From Neodontobutis hainanensis (taxonomy: Eukaryota > Chordata > Actinopteri > Gobiiformes > Odontobutidae): a stretch of DNA of 64,000 nt. Each line of letters begins with the position of its first letter. The first letter of the stretch is position 1. The stretch lies in assembly GCA_024349245.1 (NCBI GenBank), contig JALDNG010000020.1:3744001-3808000 (forward strand), given 5' to 3'. Positions 48,101 through 59,537 of the stretch are shown here, in pieces. The position numbers were made by a program, and so were the translations under genes. The notes under the pieces are model-generated. The model did no database searches, was not told the origin of the DNA, and was given only the letters and a program-made list of their open reading frames with translations.

Positions 48101-51100
48101 CATCAATGCCTGCTTATCTCTATCAAACAAACTTAATGTTAACTTAGTTAACAAAGTTAATGATAACTTATCTGTGATTGGCCGAAATCCAGCCCTAATA
48201 GCTCTGATACCAAAGGGGCGGGTCTTACACCTGTCACTCACTTCTAGTACAAAGCTATGTTGTGTGTTTCTTGGGCTATAAAGAATTAGCCCAGTTTCCC
48301 GTTTTGTTGTTTAAAGGGTTATTTTAAAACAAAAAATGTATATCAATCTAAATATATACAGTATATACCATTTTTCAGAGAAAATGAATGAAAAACAAAA
48401 ACCTTTCTTTCACTCATAGTTAGTGGCTGGATGAAGCCATTTATTGTCAAGCAACTGTTTACTTTTTAGATGATAATGACAACATAAACTGCCCAAAAAT
48501 CCCTGATCAAAGTTTACATTTGACGGTCTCTCATGACGTGGTTGGTTGAGTTCCAGCTGATGCCCTACATCAGGGCAGAGACATGTCCTGGTCTGTTTGA
48601 CCTTAAGGGCTCTGGGGCTCGTCCCTTTGATATGATGACCCCCCCTGATGTGTGCAGAGTTTGGGTGCTGTGTATCGTGGGCGTCAGTATCTGTTGGATC
48701 CCGGTTGTCCAGGCGGCTCAGAGTGGGCAGTTGTTCAACTACATCCAGTCAGTGTCCAGTTACCTGGCTCCGCCCATCGCCTCCGTCTTCCTCCTCGCTG
48801 TGTTCGTCAAGAGAGTCAATGAACAGGTGAGCTGTTTAACCCTCCTACAGCCCCAAGGTCTGTGCCACACCCAGAGGTCGCCCAGCACACAAAACATACT
48901 CAAATCAATACTGCCATAGAAATATGAGCTAATAATGCATAGCATTAGCTTAGCTTCAGTCCGTTTCATTTAAACAAATATTGAATTATTCTCCATCCAA
49001 TTAATACTGAGACATTTTTTATGGAGATTATTAGAGATCATTTATTTTTATCTTTTTCTATTAGAAATAATTTTTTTAGGGAAGTGTAAGAGCCATCTGG
49101 TGGAAAATAAAAAATTATTAAACTTTAATAAGGACACAATTTGAACAAAAAAATAAAAAAGGAAAAAACAAATATACTAACTATATACACAATATACATA
49201 AGAAATTATTTAAATAATATTTAAAATTAGTCTCTAATTCCTTGTTGTATAAAGAGTCGATGGCACAATAAAATGTCGATGGACGACAGGTGTTGCTATT
49301 TTTATTTAAAATTCATCCCTAAACACACACCTGACAAAATGTATTTAATATTCATAACACAACCAGATATGAAAACATGCACTATGACCTCCATGAAACC
49401 CTCTCTGTCTCTGTCTGTGTCCCTTTTCCTGTCCATGTCTATGTCCCTCACTCTGTCCCTGTCTCTGTCCCTGTCCCTCACTCTGTCCTGTCCCTGTCTC
49501 TGTCCCTTTCCCTGTCCCTCTCTATGTCTCTGTCTCTGTCCCTCACTCTGTCCCTGTCCCTTTCCCTGTCTTTAACTCTGTCCCTGTCCCTGTCTCTGTC
49601 CCTGTCTATGTCTATGTCCCTCACTCTGTTCCTGTCTCTGTCTCTGACTCTGTCTCTGTCCCTGACTCTGTCCCTGACTCTGTCTCTGTCCCTGTCTCTG
49701 TCTCTAACTCTGACCCTGTCCCTGACTCTGTCCCTGTATCTGTCTCTGTCCCTTTCCCTGACTCTGTCTCTGACTCTGTCCCTGTCCCTGACTCTGACTC
49801 TGTCTCTGTCCCTGACTCTGTCTCTGACTCTGTACCTGTCCCTGACTCTGTCTCTGTCCCTGACTCTGTCCCTGTCTCTGTCCCTGACTCTGTCCCTGTC
49901 CCTGACTCTGTCCCTGTCTCTGTCTCTGACTCTGTCCCTGACTCTGTCTCTGTCTCTGTCTCTGACTCTGTCCCTGTCTCTGTCCCTGACTCTGTCCCTG
50001 ACACTGTCTCTGTCCCTGTCCCTCACTCTGTCTCTGTCTCTGACTCTGTCCCTGTCTCTGTCCCTGACTCTGTCCCTGACTCTGTCCCTGTCCCTGACAC
50101 TGTCTCTGTCCCTCACTCTGTCTCTGACTCTGTCCCTGTCTCTGTCCTTGACTCTGTCCCTGACTCTGTCTCTGTCCCTGTCCCTGACTCCGTCTCTGAC
50201 TCTGACTCTGTCTCTGTCTCTGACTCTGACTCTGTCCCTGACTCTGTCCCTGTCTCTGTCTCTGACTCTGTCTCTGTCCCTGTCTCTGACTCTGTCCCTG
50301 TCTCTGTCTCTGACTCTGTCTCTGTCCCTGTCTCTGTGTCTGTCTCTGTCTCTGTCTCTGACTCTGTCTCTGTCCCTGTCTCTGACTCTGTCCCTGTCTC
50401 TGACTCTGTTTCTGTCCCTGTCTCTGTCCCTGTCTCTGACTCTGTCTCTGTCCCTGTCTCTGTGCAGGGGGCGTTCTGGGGTCTGGTAGGGGGTCTGCTG
50501 ATGGGTCTGTGCCGGATGCTGCCTGAGTTCTGGTTTGGGACGGGCAGCTGTATTTTCCCGTCCAGTTGCCCGGCTCTGGTCTGCGGGGTCCACTACCTGC
50601 ACTTCGCCATCCTCCTCTTCCTCAGTACGTCTGCTCTGGTGCTGCTGGTCAGCCTCTGCTCCGAGCCCATCCACGACCGACATGTGAGTCCACAGGAGGG
50701 GCTCCGATCACATGACTCTGTCACGTTAGGGCTTTTCTAAAATATTTTAAACTCTTCGTCAGCTCCATCGTCTGGTGTTCAGTCTGCGTCATTCCAAAGA
50801 AGAGCGGAAGGATTTAGACTTGGATCAGGAGGAAAAATCCAGACGAGACGAGGAGACGAGACAGACCGAGAACAGTGAAGCAGGTGAGACTTTTTAAAGA
50901 ACAAAATGTTTGCTTTAGTTTGAGTTTCTTCTGAAGATCCTTGTGTTTTCTCTGAGCTGTTTCCAGAGAGACGTCTCCTGTTTCTATATCAGACAGAAAT
51001 CTAACTAATCTAAAGAAGTGTACAAACCCTGGAGTGATCAGAGACTGCTGCAGTAAACAGAAGAAGTGTTTCTGCAGCAGTTTTCATTTTAGGGCCTCAC

Positions 51101-51420
51101 GTTCTCATGTCCTGTAAAAGAGGCTCCTGCAGAAATATGATGAACTTGTATCACATTTTTAAGTTTTGTGGCCACAGTGGTGAGGGGTAAGTCTTCATCT
51201 GTGTGTTTATCCCTCAGCTGTTGCAGAAGAAGAGAGGTCTGGGTCCTGCGCTGCTGTGGGTCGGTTCTGTGGCGGCAGCTCTAAGGATGTCCCTCCAGAG
51301 CCACCGTCCAAACAGAAGCTCCCTGACATCAGTGAGGAGCCAGTCTGGAAGTACACTGTAAACGTGAACGCATTAATCATGATGACAGCAGCTGTCTTCA
51401 TGTGGGGATACTTCGCCTGA
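42192..51420 (+). CDS. slc5a2: Sodium/glucose cotransporter, SGLT2-like
   Basis: This is a Na+-coupled glucose symporter of the plasma membrane with 14 expected membrane helices; mammalian SGLT2 acts in renal proximal tubule. Exons: 42192-42275, 42361-42432, 42714-42818, 42905-42964, 43047-43151, 43219-43324, 44085-44162, 44444-44673, 45531-45666, 47301-47408, 47478-47628, 48658-48826, 50468-50683, 50763-50883, 51218-51420. The total is 1944 nt, or 647 aa (human SGLT2 672). Family motifs include SNIGSGHFVGLAGTGAASG, GGLAALMYTDTVQTF, WYWCTDQVIVQRCLAA, LMSSLASIFNSSS and the tail MMTAAVFMWGYFA. VDMFSGAVFIQQALGWNIY and EVCGTEVGCSNIAYP favour SGLT2 over SGLT1. The conserved motif GQLFDYIQ reads GQLFNYIQ (Asn439, codon 48737-48739). 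Intron 12 carries a 1.1-kb hexamer array reaching the acceptor. Confidence 0.94.
43683..43915 (+). mobile_element. LINE 3' region relic
   Basis: GGTCCCGGATACAGGCGGCT, CTCCTCCGCATCGTGAAGAC, GCCCGGAGGAGCCTGAGGAA and GTCTTGGCTTCTCTG form a degenerate copy of the teleost LINE 3' sequence seen antisense at 8940-9330. It lies in slc5a2 intron 6. Confidence 0.6.
46050..46980 (-). mobile_element. L1-type LINE relic, C-terminal end of ORF2
   Basis: The minus strand has fragments in the order expected of fish L1 ORF2. They include FTPNETDKRFRNWEQGP, LISKIYTELGNLKRDNTIYI, a zinc-knuckle-like WRNSQPFFIFWGC and EKLTYICQIETEMFNQLWKG at the end. The frame is broken several times. It lies in slc5a2 intron 9. 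Confidence 0.75.
48357..48535. mobile_element. Partial copy of the TIR element of 36388-37025
   Basis: CCTTTCTTTCACTCATAGTT, GAAGCCATTTATTGTCAAGC and CCTGATCAAAGTTTACAT repeat the left arm of the kelch-intron element. It lies in slc5a2 intron 11, about 120 bp before exon 12. Confidence 0.7.
49377..50460. repeat. (CTGTCY/CTGACY)n hexanucleotide array in slc5a2 intron 12
   Basis: About 1.08 kb of 6-bp units (CTGTCC, CTGTCT, CTGACT, with CTCACT near the left end). The plus strand is pyrimidine-biased and has no AG dinucleotide. The array runs into the exon 13 acceptor: the last units are CTGTCTCTGTGCAG and the exon begins at 50468. Long open frames arise on both strands (LSLSLT and RDRDRV repeats) because the unit is a multiple of three; I do not regard them as genes. 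Confidence 0.95.
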
Positions 51421-51480
51421 AACTCAACCTGCTCATTTATACCACTTCACATTTAAGTTTAGTGAAGTTTATGTCACTAA

Positions 51481-51486
51481 AATAAA
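51481..51486 (+). terminator. Poly(A) signal AATAAA of slc5a2
   Basis: It lies 61 bp after the slc5a2 stop codon, within CACTAAAATAAACTTCC. Confidence 0.7.
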
Positions 51487-53212
51487 CTTCCTTCCTTCTT
51501 TCCGCCTAAACAGATGTGTGACGCTGGGATTTTATTAATTGTAATTGATGAAGAAAAGAAATAAATATTTTGAAAAAAGTTCCTTCCTTCCTTCCATTTG
51601 TCGACATAAACATTTGTTTCATTTAGCCTCGGGTCACCTCCGCAGCATTTACTTTTTCATATTAATGACTGACAACACAAACTCCAGCTGACTATTGGAT
51701 ACAATGCTGCCCTCTGTTGGTAATGGCCCTTCAGTTCATGTTTTCATTATTTTCTACCAAAAGCTGCACCTCTGCTCATTATGAAGTCACTTAGACCAGT
51801 GCTTCTCAAACTTTGTCCAAATAATAACAAACTAAAATCTTTTGAGACAATTAAAGTCAAGTAAAATCTGTTGTCTTACTAAAACCACTTAGAACCAGTT
51901 AAAGACCATCTTAAATCATTAACCTTAGAAAGTAAAATTATATCAAATCTTTCAAAGACCAAAAAGCCTGTCAGAAATCAAGAACTGCTTTAGACACTTT
52001 AAAGCCCGACTAAAACCACATTATCCGTATTAATCTGTCACTTCACTTTTGACTGGTTCCATGTTCAGTGTTTAGTTTTGTCTTTAAACCATCGCCTTGT
52101 TTAGACCGGTTAAATGAAGTAAAAAATGAAGCTGGTTGAGAATCACTGACAAAGATAACATTTTTAAAACTTCCATAAAGAACACTAACTTATCTGACCT
52201 TATACTTAAACTTATTCTATCATATACTCCCTTAATACTGTGCTGTTCTTTAACTTTAATGCTCTTCGAGAGTGTATTATATGGAGTTACTGTTCCATTA
52301 CTGGATTAAGTTACAGTTTGATTGAATCTGTTCTGCCTTTAGACCGAGAAATGAAAGGTGTGGAAGAAGAGAGCCCACACTTTACTGTAACACAGCCATC
52401 TCCAGTGGAGTTTAAAGTTTAACTCAATAATAAAGCCTCCAGATGAGGACTTGAAGACAGAGTCAAGACTTTTGCTCCTGTCTTTTGAGACTTTGTAATA
52501 TTGCTTCAGTTTTTAGAGTTTTTCACAGATTGACAAACCTCTGTCCATCTTTCCTTCTGAGTCTTTCTATAACGCTCTTTTATATCCAGGATTAAACCAA
52601 GTTCTAAATCCTCTTCTAGTTTCTAATTAGTCCCACTTTTCCAGCCTTTTGTTGTTGGCCCTGTTTCTTTTCTGGGACGTGTTGCCTCCACAAAAAAACT
52701 AAAAATAACAAACAAAGCTATTATTTCTTTTATGAAATTTCTATGAAAAATTTGGAATTTTTGGGGAATTAAGATTTGTATTACCTCAACCGTGACTTTA
52801 AATCTTCACTTTGAAATTCAAAACTCTGACAGATTTCAAAAATCAGGCTTTCTAGGTTTTTAATTCAAGGAACCCTCATTAAACCAAATATTTATTTTTA
52901 ATGCGAGAAAAATATTTAATAAATTGTTTGAGATTTTCTGATTTAATTATTTTATATTTAATAATAAATTAAATGAGTTATTACAAAATGTTTTTAATCA
53001 TTATCTTAAATTTACAACTTTTTAATTCTGTATTTAGGCATTACTAATGATAAAGCCCAATGACTTACTTTATAGCGTCAGATGTCCACCGCTCAAACAA
53101 ATCACACTGAAACTAATCATGAAAATGTAAAAATAAAACTGGTGTAGGCCATTTATCTCAAAATCTCACTCAATAAAAGTACAAAGTGCAAAACTCACAG
53201 CATACATTTCTT
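51487..53212. other. Intergenic stretch between convergent slc5a2 and fbxo46
   Basis: AT-rich, with no exon-like coding segment on either strand. The part around 51830-52000 has loosely spaced AAAACC/TTAAA motifs that faintly recall degenerate 21-bp units; I would not call them. Confidence 0.55.
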
Positions 53213-56200
53213 TTTATTGCACACAAGACCCGAGACCGTCACGTTATAATCATCACTTTTGATTTTATTCAAGCAGATATTTCCCATTAGCATTGTACAA
53301 GTCTGAAGCCTACAGCCGTCTCCCAAAAACAACACGACCCCCGTCTCTTTTCCTCTGTGCATCATTCATCTCTTTGTTTAGTCAGTTTTGCAAGAAATGA
53401 GGGTCAAAGCCAAAAAAAAAAATAAAGAGGAGAATATTTCTTTTAAGGGGAAAAGTAGAGTCACCAGGCACTGATTCTCCCCAAAATGAAGAGTTAGGAG
53501 TTTAAATTAGCTGCTAAACAAGTCCTGTGCAATTCTCGTAAACTGTCAGGTTTTTTTGATGTCCTGGAGGAGGTAGGGGCTTTAAGGCTGGAAGCTGGTG
53601 TTTAAAAAAAAAAAAAAAAAAAAAGGTTGCGATTGTTTTCAGGGAATGATGAATTCTAACGACAGCTTTAGCAAAATAAAAACACTGCCCTTTGCTGAAG
53701 TCTGAGGACGGAGATTTGAAGAATGGAACTATGTCGGGTTTGATGAGAGACTGATGAAGAGCCGTCCACTAAAATAAAATATTCAGCAAACAAACATTTT
53801 CTGACACACACTCAAAAAAAATATCCAAACAAAATAAAACTCATGAATGCAAACAAGCAAAAGTCAATCAAAGCATAAAAGTGACATCAAGGCCACGTCT
53901 ACACCAACACAGATATTTCCATTCAGACGGTTTTAGGAAATGTTGACACTATAAACAAACGCTTCTGTCCTGTTTAGAAGCATTAGCAGAGACTTTATTG
54001 TAATCTGATTTCTGATAAAAAATGTCAACTCCTCTTTTGCACCAGTTATGTTTGTCTTGTTTTTGTAAAGGTTTAACATGGCCTCTGTGTGTCCCATACC
54101 AGCAGCACAATTCTAAGGATGCTAGTACTGCAGGATTTCTTCGATGTAATCATGCCAACTTCAGCTCAAGTTAGGTTATGTCCTGTTTTATTTGCTTTCT
54201 TTCATCATCATTCACTATAGTGAGTGTGAAATATATGGAGTACACATTAAATATTATTTGTACAAGTGGGATTCCATTTCTGACCCCAAATAATTAAACA
54301 ATAAGTATATAAAGCTTGGATCTTTTAGATTTATTCCAATGTTGTGCAGGCACCTTCCATGGAATCTGGTGTCCACCTGTAGAAAAGGCTGAAAGACAGA
54401 GGCGGCTGTATATTCTGGTCTTATGTTACATAACATGTCCACAGAAGCGTACAGCACTGTTCTTTTGACACAGATTGGGTAATGGCTCTCCTAAAGAATC
54501 CTAAATGGAGTCACAGCTGTTATTGTTGGGTCTCTGTAAAAAATTAACATGCCCCAATTGAGCTCTGACATCAGTCGCTTTTGGAAACGCTTGGTTTTAC
54601 TATAAAAATGTCTAAACTGTATTTGAAATCTGTACTTTTGGAAGGTCTGGAAACACTTTACATATAAACAAAGCTGCTAAAAGAAAAACCTGTTCTAAAA
54701 TATCTGTATCGGTGTAGACAAGACCCACGTTTTTCTTTTAAATCCCATCTCCCATGTTTCTGTGTAAACCAACAGTGGATCCTCTTTAATGGCTAGTTTT
54801 TTTGTTTATGGTTAGGGTCCGCTCTGGGGTCTCCCCGGGGTTCGAGGGTGTGATGAACCCCACCCCGGCGTTTATCCAGTAGACTGTATAGTATATGGCT
54901 CTTTCATGTCAGTGACAGGCGTGGGTTGAGCAGCATCATCAGGGGACTGGTCGGACAATAGTACAGCACATTCAGAGAGAACAACCAAACAGGTACAGAC
55001 CTCAACAAAAGAAATCAAATAATCAAGTTTGCTTTGTACAATCACTTCTCTAAAGCTTGACATTCCTTTAAAAATGATACATCTGGGTAGACTCTGTACA
55101 GCTCAGGACATGTTCTTAGAAATACGAGAAGCAGTAGTAGCTGTAGGAGGGCAATACATTTCCAAAAAAGATAAATTACAACACACATTTATGAATGATG
55201 AGAGACTGGATGGAGTTGAGAAGTGGACCCCAACCCTGGTTTACAAACTGTGGAGAAGAAAAGGTGCCACTCTGGAGCAGCGGGCCAAGACTGGGACTGC
55301 ACCGAGGCCAAAGAAGAACAAAAACGTCCCGGAGTGTTATTTCCTTCGAGGATAGCAACGTTTCCACCGAGCAGCACAATACTGCAGTTGTCTTTTGTAT
55401 AAAACAGTTTAAGTGTTTCAAAGCTGCTTAAATGATGCATGAAAGGATATATTCAATTCTGAAGCCTTGGTTTTGTGGAAATTGAAAGTGTAGTGTTGAC
55501 GCACAATAGGTTTGTTGATTTATATAAATTATCCATGTTCTTTAATTTAAAAAAGGGAGTTTTTTGGAAACTTTTTACATGTTTTGTGTTCCATAATTTA
55601 TTGATCCTAGTGTCTACTGTTGCCGATAGTCGTCTTGTGTTGGCTTGGAGCCTAGAATGAAAATTATTTAATTTGGAAGAACTACATTTGAATAAGCTTT
55701 ATTATAACCTATTTGGACAACCTCCAAAATAATAATTACAAATTGTGTTTTTATTGAGTGGGTTTTGTGATAAACTGTCATATTCCAAGATTATTAAGAT
55801 AACTTACCAGAATAAACTCCCAAATAATAAATATTTTGTATATTGTCTTTGGTTTGTGTCTTATGGTCCTTGCTCCAGGTATTAAACAGACCAATCACTA
55901 ACATTTTTTAAATAAAAGTCCTGTGTGTTTTTAGACCTGAACACAAGCCTTAGTGCTCCTGTATTAAACCTAAAGAGCATGAACGAGAGCGCTGATCTGA
56001 CATGTTTTACCAGGGTCATAATAAAAGTTCATGTGCATATTTCTGGGTTAAAACTGCTTTAAGCCTTTTGCTGAAGTGACAAATAAAATATCCATACATG
56101 TATAGATTAGGCCCAAGTTTCTCTTAAAAATCCTGCTACACTTCATTGCAATTACGGTTTCGTGCTGGCATCGAGCATAAATAGAATAAAATGCAATCGT

Positions 56201-56405
56201 ACATTTATTCATCAACCATATACTCAACATCCTGTCATTTTTTAAAAAACCTCTAATTTACTGGAAACTCACACTCCACATCCAAACCAAACCGTATTGT
56301 CCCGCTCAGTGGAAACTCGACCTCCATGTTTGGACGTTAAACAGAACCAGGATAGACAGCAGCAGAGAAAATGAGCATCCGTTTGTTGTTTTTTAACCCC
56401 GGCCT
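53213..56405 (-). other. Probable fbxo46 3' UTR
   Basis: Downstream of the fbxo46 stop (56406) no other gene is visible. The farthest plausible AATAAA on the minus strand is at 53213-53218 (GCAATAAAAAG), which would give a 3.2-kb UTR. Nearer hexamers exist, so alternative ends are possible. A 22-nt A run lies at about 53607-53628. Confidence 0.35.
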
Positions 56406-59400
56406 CTACCTCGCGTCCTCTCTCCTGTCCTCTCGTTTGGGCCGGACGGGCTGCGAGCCGTCGGTGTGCGCCTGGACCCAGTTATTGTCGTGGATCCCGA
56501 CGCGGCAGCCCGGAGTGTCTTTGTCTGTCCGCCGGCAGCACATCCAATACGAGCGTCCGTAAGGCAGGTCGTGGTGGTAAGGTTTGGGGTGCCAGCGGCA
56601 GAGCGAGACGTCCCCCCTCTCGTACTGCCGCTTGCACTGTTTGCACGGGTCGTCTCTGTACAACGGGTCCTGGTTCCAGCGCGAGTCTATGGCCCGTACT
56701 CCGTAAGTTTCGATCAGCGCTTTGAAGTAGTGACAGGTGCATTTGAGAGCGGCCAGCGAACGCGTCGGAAGGTAGCTGAAGATGTTGACCATGATGTGAT
56801 CCGGGAGCAGGAGCATGTACTGTCGCGGCTCCAGCAGGCGTTGGATTTGAAAGCGGATCTCAAGGAAATCATGCGAAACGTGGCGATACAAGCGACAGAG
56901 CGACGGATCCGAGCAGTTTTCGTCGCCTAGAGGAGAGTCAGGCCTTGCTGGTCTGTCTCCTGACCCTCCAACTCCAGGACTATTGTTGTTATTATTTGCA
57001 CAATCTAAAGAGCACTTTGTCTTTCCCGAGGAGCCACTAACATTACTACTGCTTTCTTCTTCTGGGCCTCGGAGGAAAAAAAGCTGTCCGGGCGGTGGAT
57101 CGTCCGACTGTTCACTCCCAGATCCGCTCGCAACAGGCATCGCAAAACAAACTGTCTCCTCTTGGACATTCTCGGTGCTGTCTTTGCCATAAAACACGCA
57201 CTGATCAACAGCTCCAGTCACCACTACCTCCACATGAAACCCGGTTACCCGTTCCCTCACAACTCCCGTTGCTTTCTTTTCGCCGACATTATGGTCCTGC
57301 GTTGAATCAGGACTACTGGTAAAGTTCGTATCCGCGTTTAGTTCTGCGTCGTTTTTCGGAGCAGCGGTGGTAGCGGCAAGTAACAAACTGCCGGGGTCCC
57401 GAGAAGATGGGCTGACGAGTTGATACAAGTCGCAGGTGATCTTTTCTTTGGCCCGAGCGGCTGACTGGTTACTCCCGCCGCCGCAGCTCATGAACATGCA
57501 GCGGGACCGTCCAGCTGGCTCCAACTGTGAGCGAGGGTCGAGGTTCGAGACTCTAAAGGCTATCCTGACTTCGCCGTGACTGTGGCTTGGAGGCGGCGTA
57601 ACAATCCCCGACTCTGCTCCCCTTCGACTTTCATCTTTCTCTTTCTGACTTGAGTCTATTGCTGAACCTAAATTGAATCTGTTTTCCAAGTTTTGCGATT
57701 CAAAATGTGCGATTGCTTGCGCTACTCGACACGATTCCTGTTGTTCTTCAAGCTCTTGGTCTGTTTGAATTGGGGAAGAGTCCTGGGCGTCTTTGGAAGG
57801 ACGGTCTGAGACAAAAACCATAGGAGTGGGGTCTGAGACTGTCCCGCGGAGGAGCGTGTGCTGGTGAGATGAAGCCTGCGAATGGTGGTGGTGGTCGCCG
57901 TGCATTCCCACAATCCCCTGCAGGGCCATGGCTGTCCGCTGCTCCACCAGAGCCACCATCTCAGCCACAGACAGCAGGTCGGTCTCTTGAACTCCTCCTA
58001 AAGGTGGCTCGTCCGGACTCGGAGGGGAACTAGGTGCCAGAGAAGAGGGGTCGGAGGTTTGTGAGCGCGTCGGAGGATCATAGGACGAACATCGACGTCT
58101 TCTCTTGGCTTTAGAGCAGTCAGTCGCCCAGTTTCCTTTCACCTGTGGATAACAATACTCAAGAATTAATGATAATATTAGACTAGACATTAATCACCAA
58201 TCTGTCAACCAAATAAAAACTTAATCGACTAAAAATCCGTGACTCAAAGATATAATGCACTATTCCTCCAGAGTTTTAGTATCAACAATACTGTTCAACA
58301 CCTGAGAGGGAAACTACTGGAGAAAAAACAAAAATACACAACACAAAAATACACAACACAGAAACAGTGCATTGTGCTTTATTCTAGTTAACTTTGTGAA
58401 GTAAATAAAGAAAACGCAGCATAAAGACAAAAAGGTAATCGTAGGTTCACACTAAAATGTGTGTGTTGTGTTTCTCTTCTTCATGTAGGCTATACTGTAG
58501 GGTAATTTAAAGTTAAAGAAATGGAAGATCTGTATCTCTCTCCCGAAATAGGTTACACATGAACTTCAGGTTTTGACCGGGTTAAACTGGGTCGTTTATT
58601 AACTAAAAGAGCGACAATTTTTTACACAATTTATGCCAACGTTTTCCATTCACGTTTATCTTTAAATTAACATGGACATTCTTAATACAAATGCAATCTG
58701 AGGAGGTATAACAACCGACTCCTCCCTTGGGGATTAGTACAATTGAATGGCTTTTTCTTGTACATAAACGTCCTGTAAATGTATGATTAGATAATAATAG
58801 ATATAAAAATCAAGTGGAATTGTTATTCCTCTTCTTCAGCTGACTCAATAAAAGCATATTAACTATTTTAAACTGGTAAAAACAGCCATTGGAGACACAT
58901 TGTTTAGAACAGTTCCTCACCTTCATGGCGCTGGGGCGGGGCTGTCCTGCTCCACTAAACTGATGAGCCACAAAGAAGGCAATCTTTTCCTTAGTGTTTC
59001 CTGGTTTAATGACATACCAGGTGTCCAAAAGCACCCGTCCGTCCTCCATCTGCGTCCCGCTGGAGGGTGGTGATTGAGGGGCCGCAGGGGGCTGAGCGGC
59101 CTGAGTCTGAGGCAACAAACTGGGGTGGAGGTCTTTTTCGGGAGGGGTGTTCTCCACGCCCACCTCCTCCGGCCCATTTTCCTCCTGGATGCCCACAACC
59201 ATCCCTCCGTCTTCAGGGGTCCCATCCGCCCGCCTGGAGCCTGAGGGGGGTTCAGACTTACACAGAGAGGGGGACACCGTTGCTCCGGAACCCCCAATGT
59301 TACCACTGCCGCCTCCACTGACTAAGCCAGGACTGCGGGCTTTGTTTTGGGAATAGGTGCCGAAGGGGCGCGGGCACCAGAGGCGGATGTGGGAGAACGT

Positions 59401-59412
59401 GTCTCGGTCCAT
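56406..59412 (-). CDS. fbxo46: F-box only protein 46
   Basis: The product is a substrate-recognition subunit of SCF (SKP1-CUL1) ubiquitin ligases. There are two coding exons, 59412-58921 and 58142-56406, in phase 0, giving 742 aa (human 603). The N-terminus has LWCPRPFGTYSQN, then DTWYVIKPGNTKEKIAFFVA. Exon 2 opens with VKGNWATDCSKAKRRRRCSS and DLLSVAEMVALVEQRTAMAL. The F-box is about residues 606-645 (MLLLPDHIMVNIFSYLP). It is followed by the family's C-terminal Cys/His-rich block (PCKQCKRQYERGDVSLCRWH, YWMCCRR). I chose ATG at 59412 because MDRDTFSHIRLWCPRPF aligns with the human start; the preceding codon is GTG. The extra length is mostly in the low-complexity middle. The start-codon exon extends to 59537, where a TTGCAG acceptor implies an upstream non-coding exon. 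Confidence 0.95.
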
Positions 59413-59442
59413 CACGAAGGGGACCCCCGGAGCATAGTGGGT

Positions 59443-59532
59443 CTACGCTGGGCCCAGAGTCATGGTCAGGCCCCTGTCGCAGTGCCGTACCGAGGGGCAC
59501 CGTCTGCCTCCAGCTACTGCAGAAACAGACAT
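59443..59532 (-). other. Upstream ORF in the fbxo46 leader
   Basis: An ATG five bases into the presumed leader exon (59537) opens a 29-codon frame (MSVSAVAGGRRCPSVRHCDR onward) that ends at TAG (59443-59445). This is 30 bases before the fbxo46 start codon. It may lower translation of the main frame. Its reality depends on the leader exon boundary, which is inferred from the TTGCAG acceptor. Confidence 0.45.
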
Positions 59533-59537
59533 ACAAC

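Noticed and set aside
49377..50683. Two long overlapping open frames (370 aa plus strand, 401 aa minus strand) over the hexamer array
   Set aside because: Both are by-products of a 6-bp repeat. The real coding part here is slc5a2 exon 13 (50468-50683) in its own frame.
52240..52422. 60-aa plus-strand open frame between slc5a2 and fbxo46
   Set aside because: It falls within the length expected by chance in AT-rich DNA and resembles no known family.
58810..59415. fbxo46 start at the GTG codon 59413-59415
   Set aside because: The next codon is an ATG that aligns with the human FBXO46 start; GTG initiation is not needed in a vertebrate gene.
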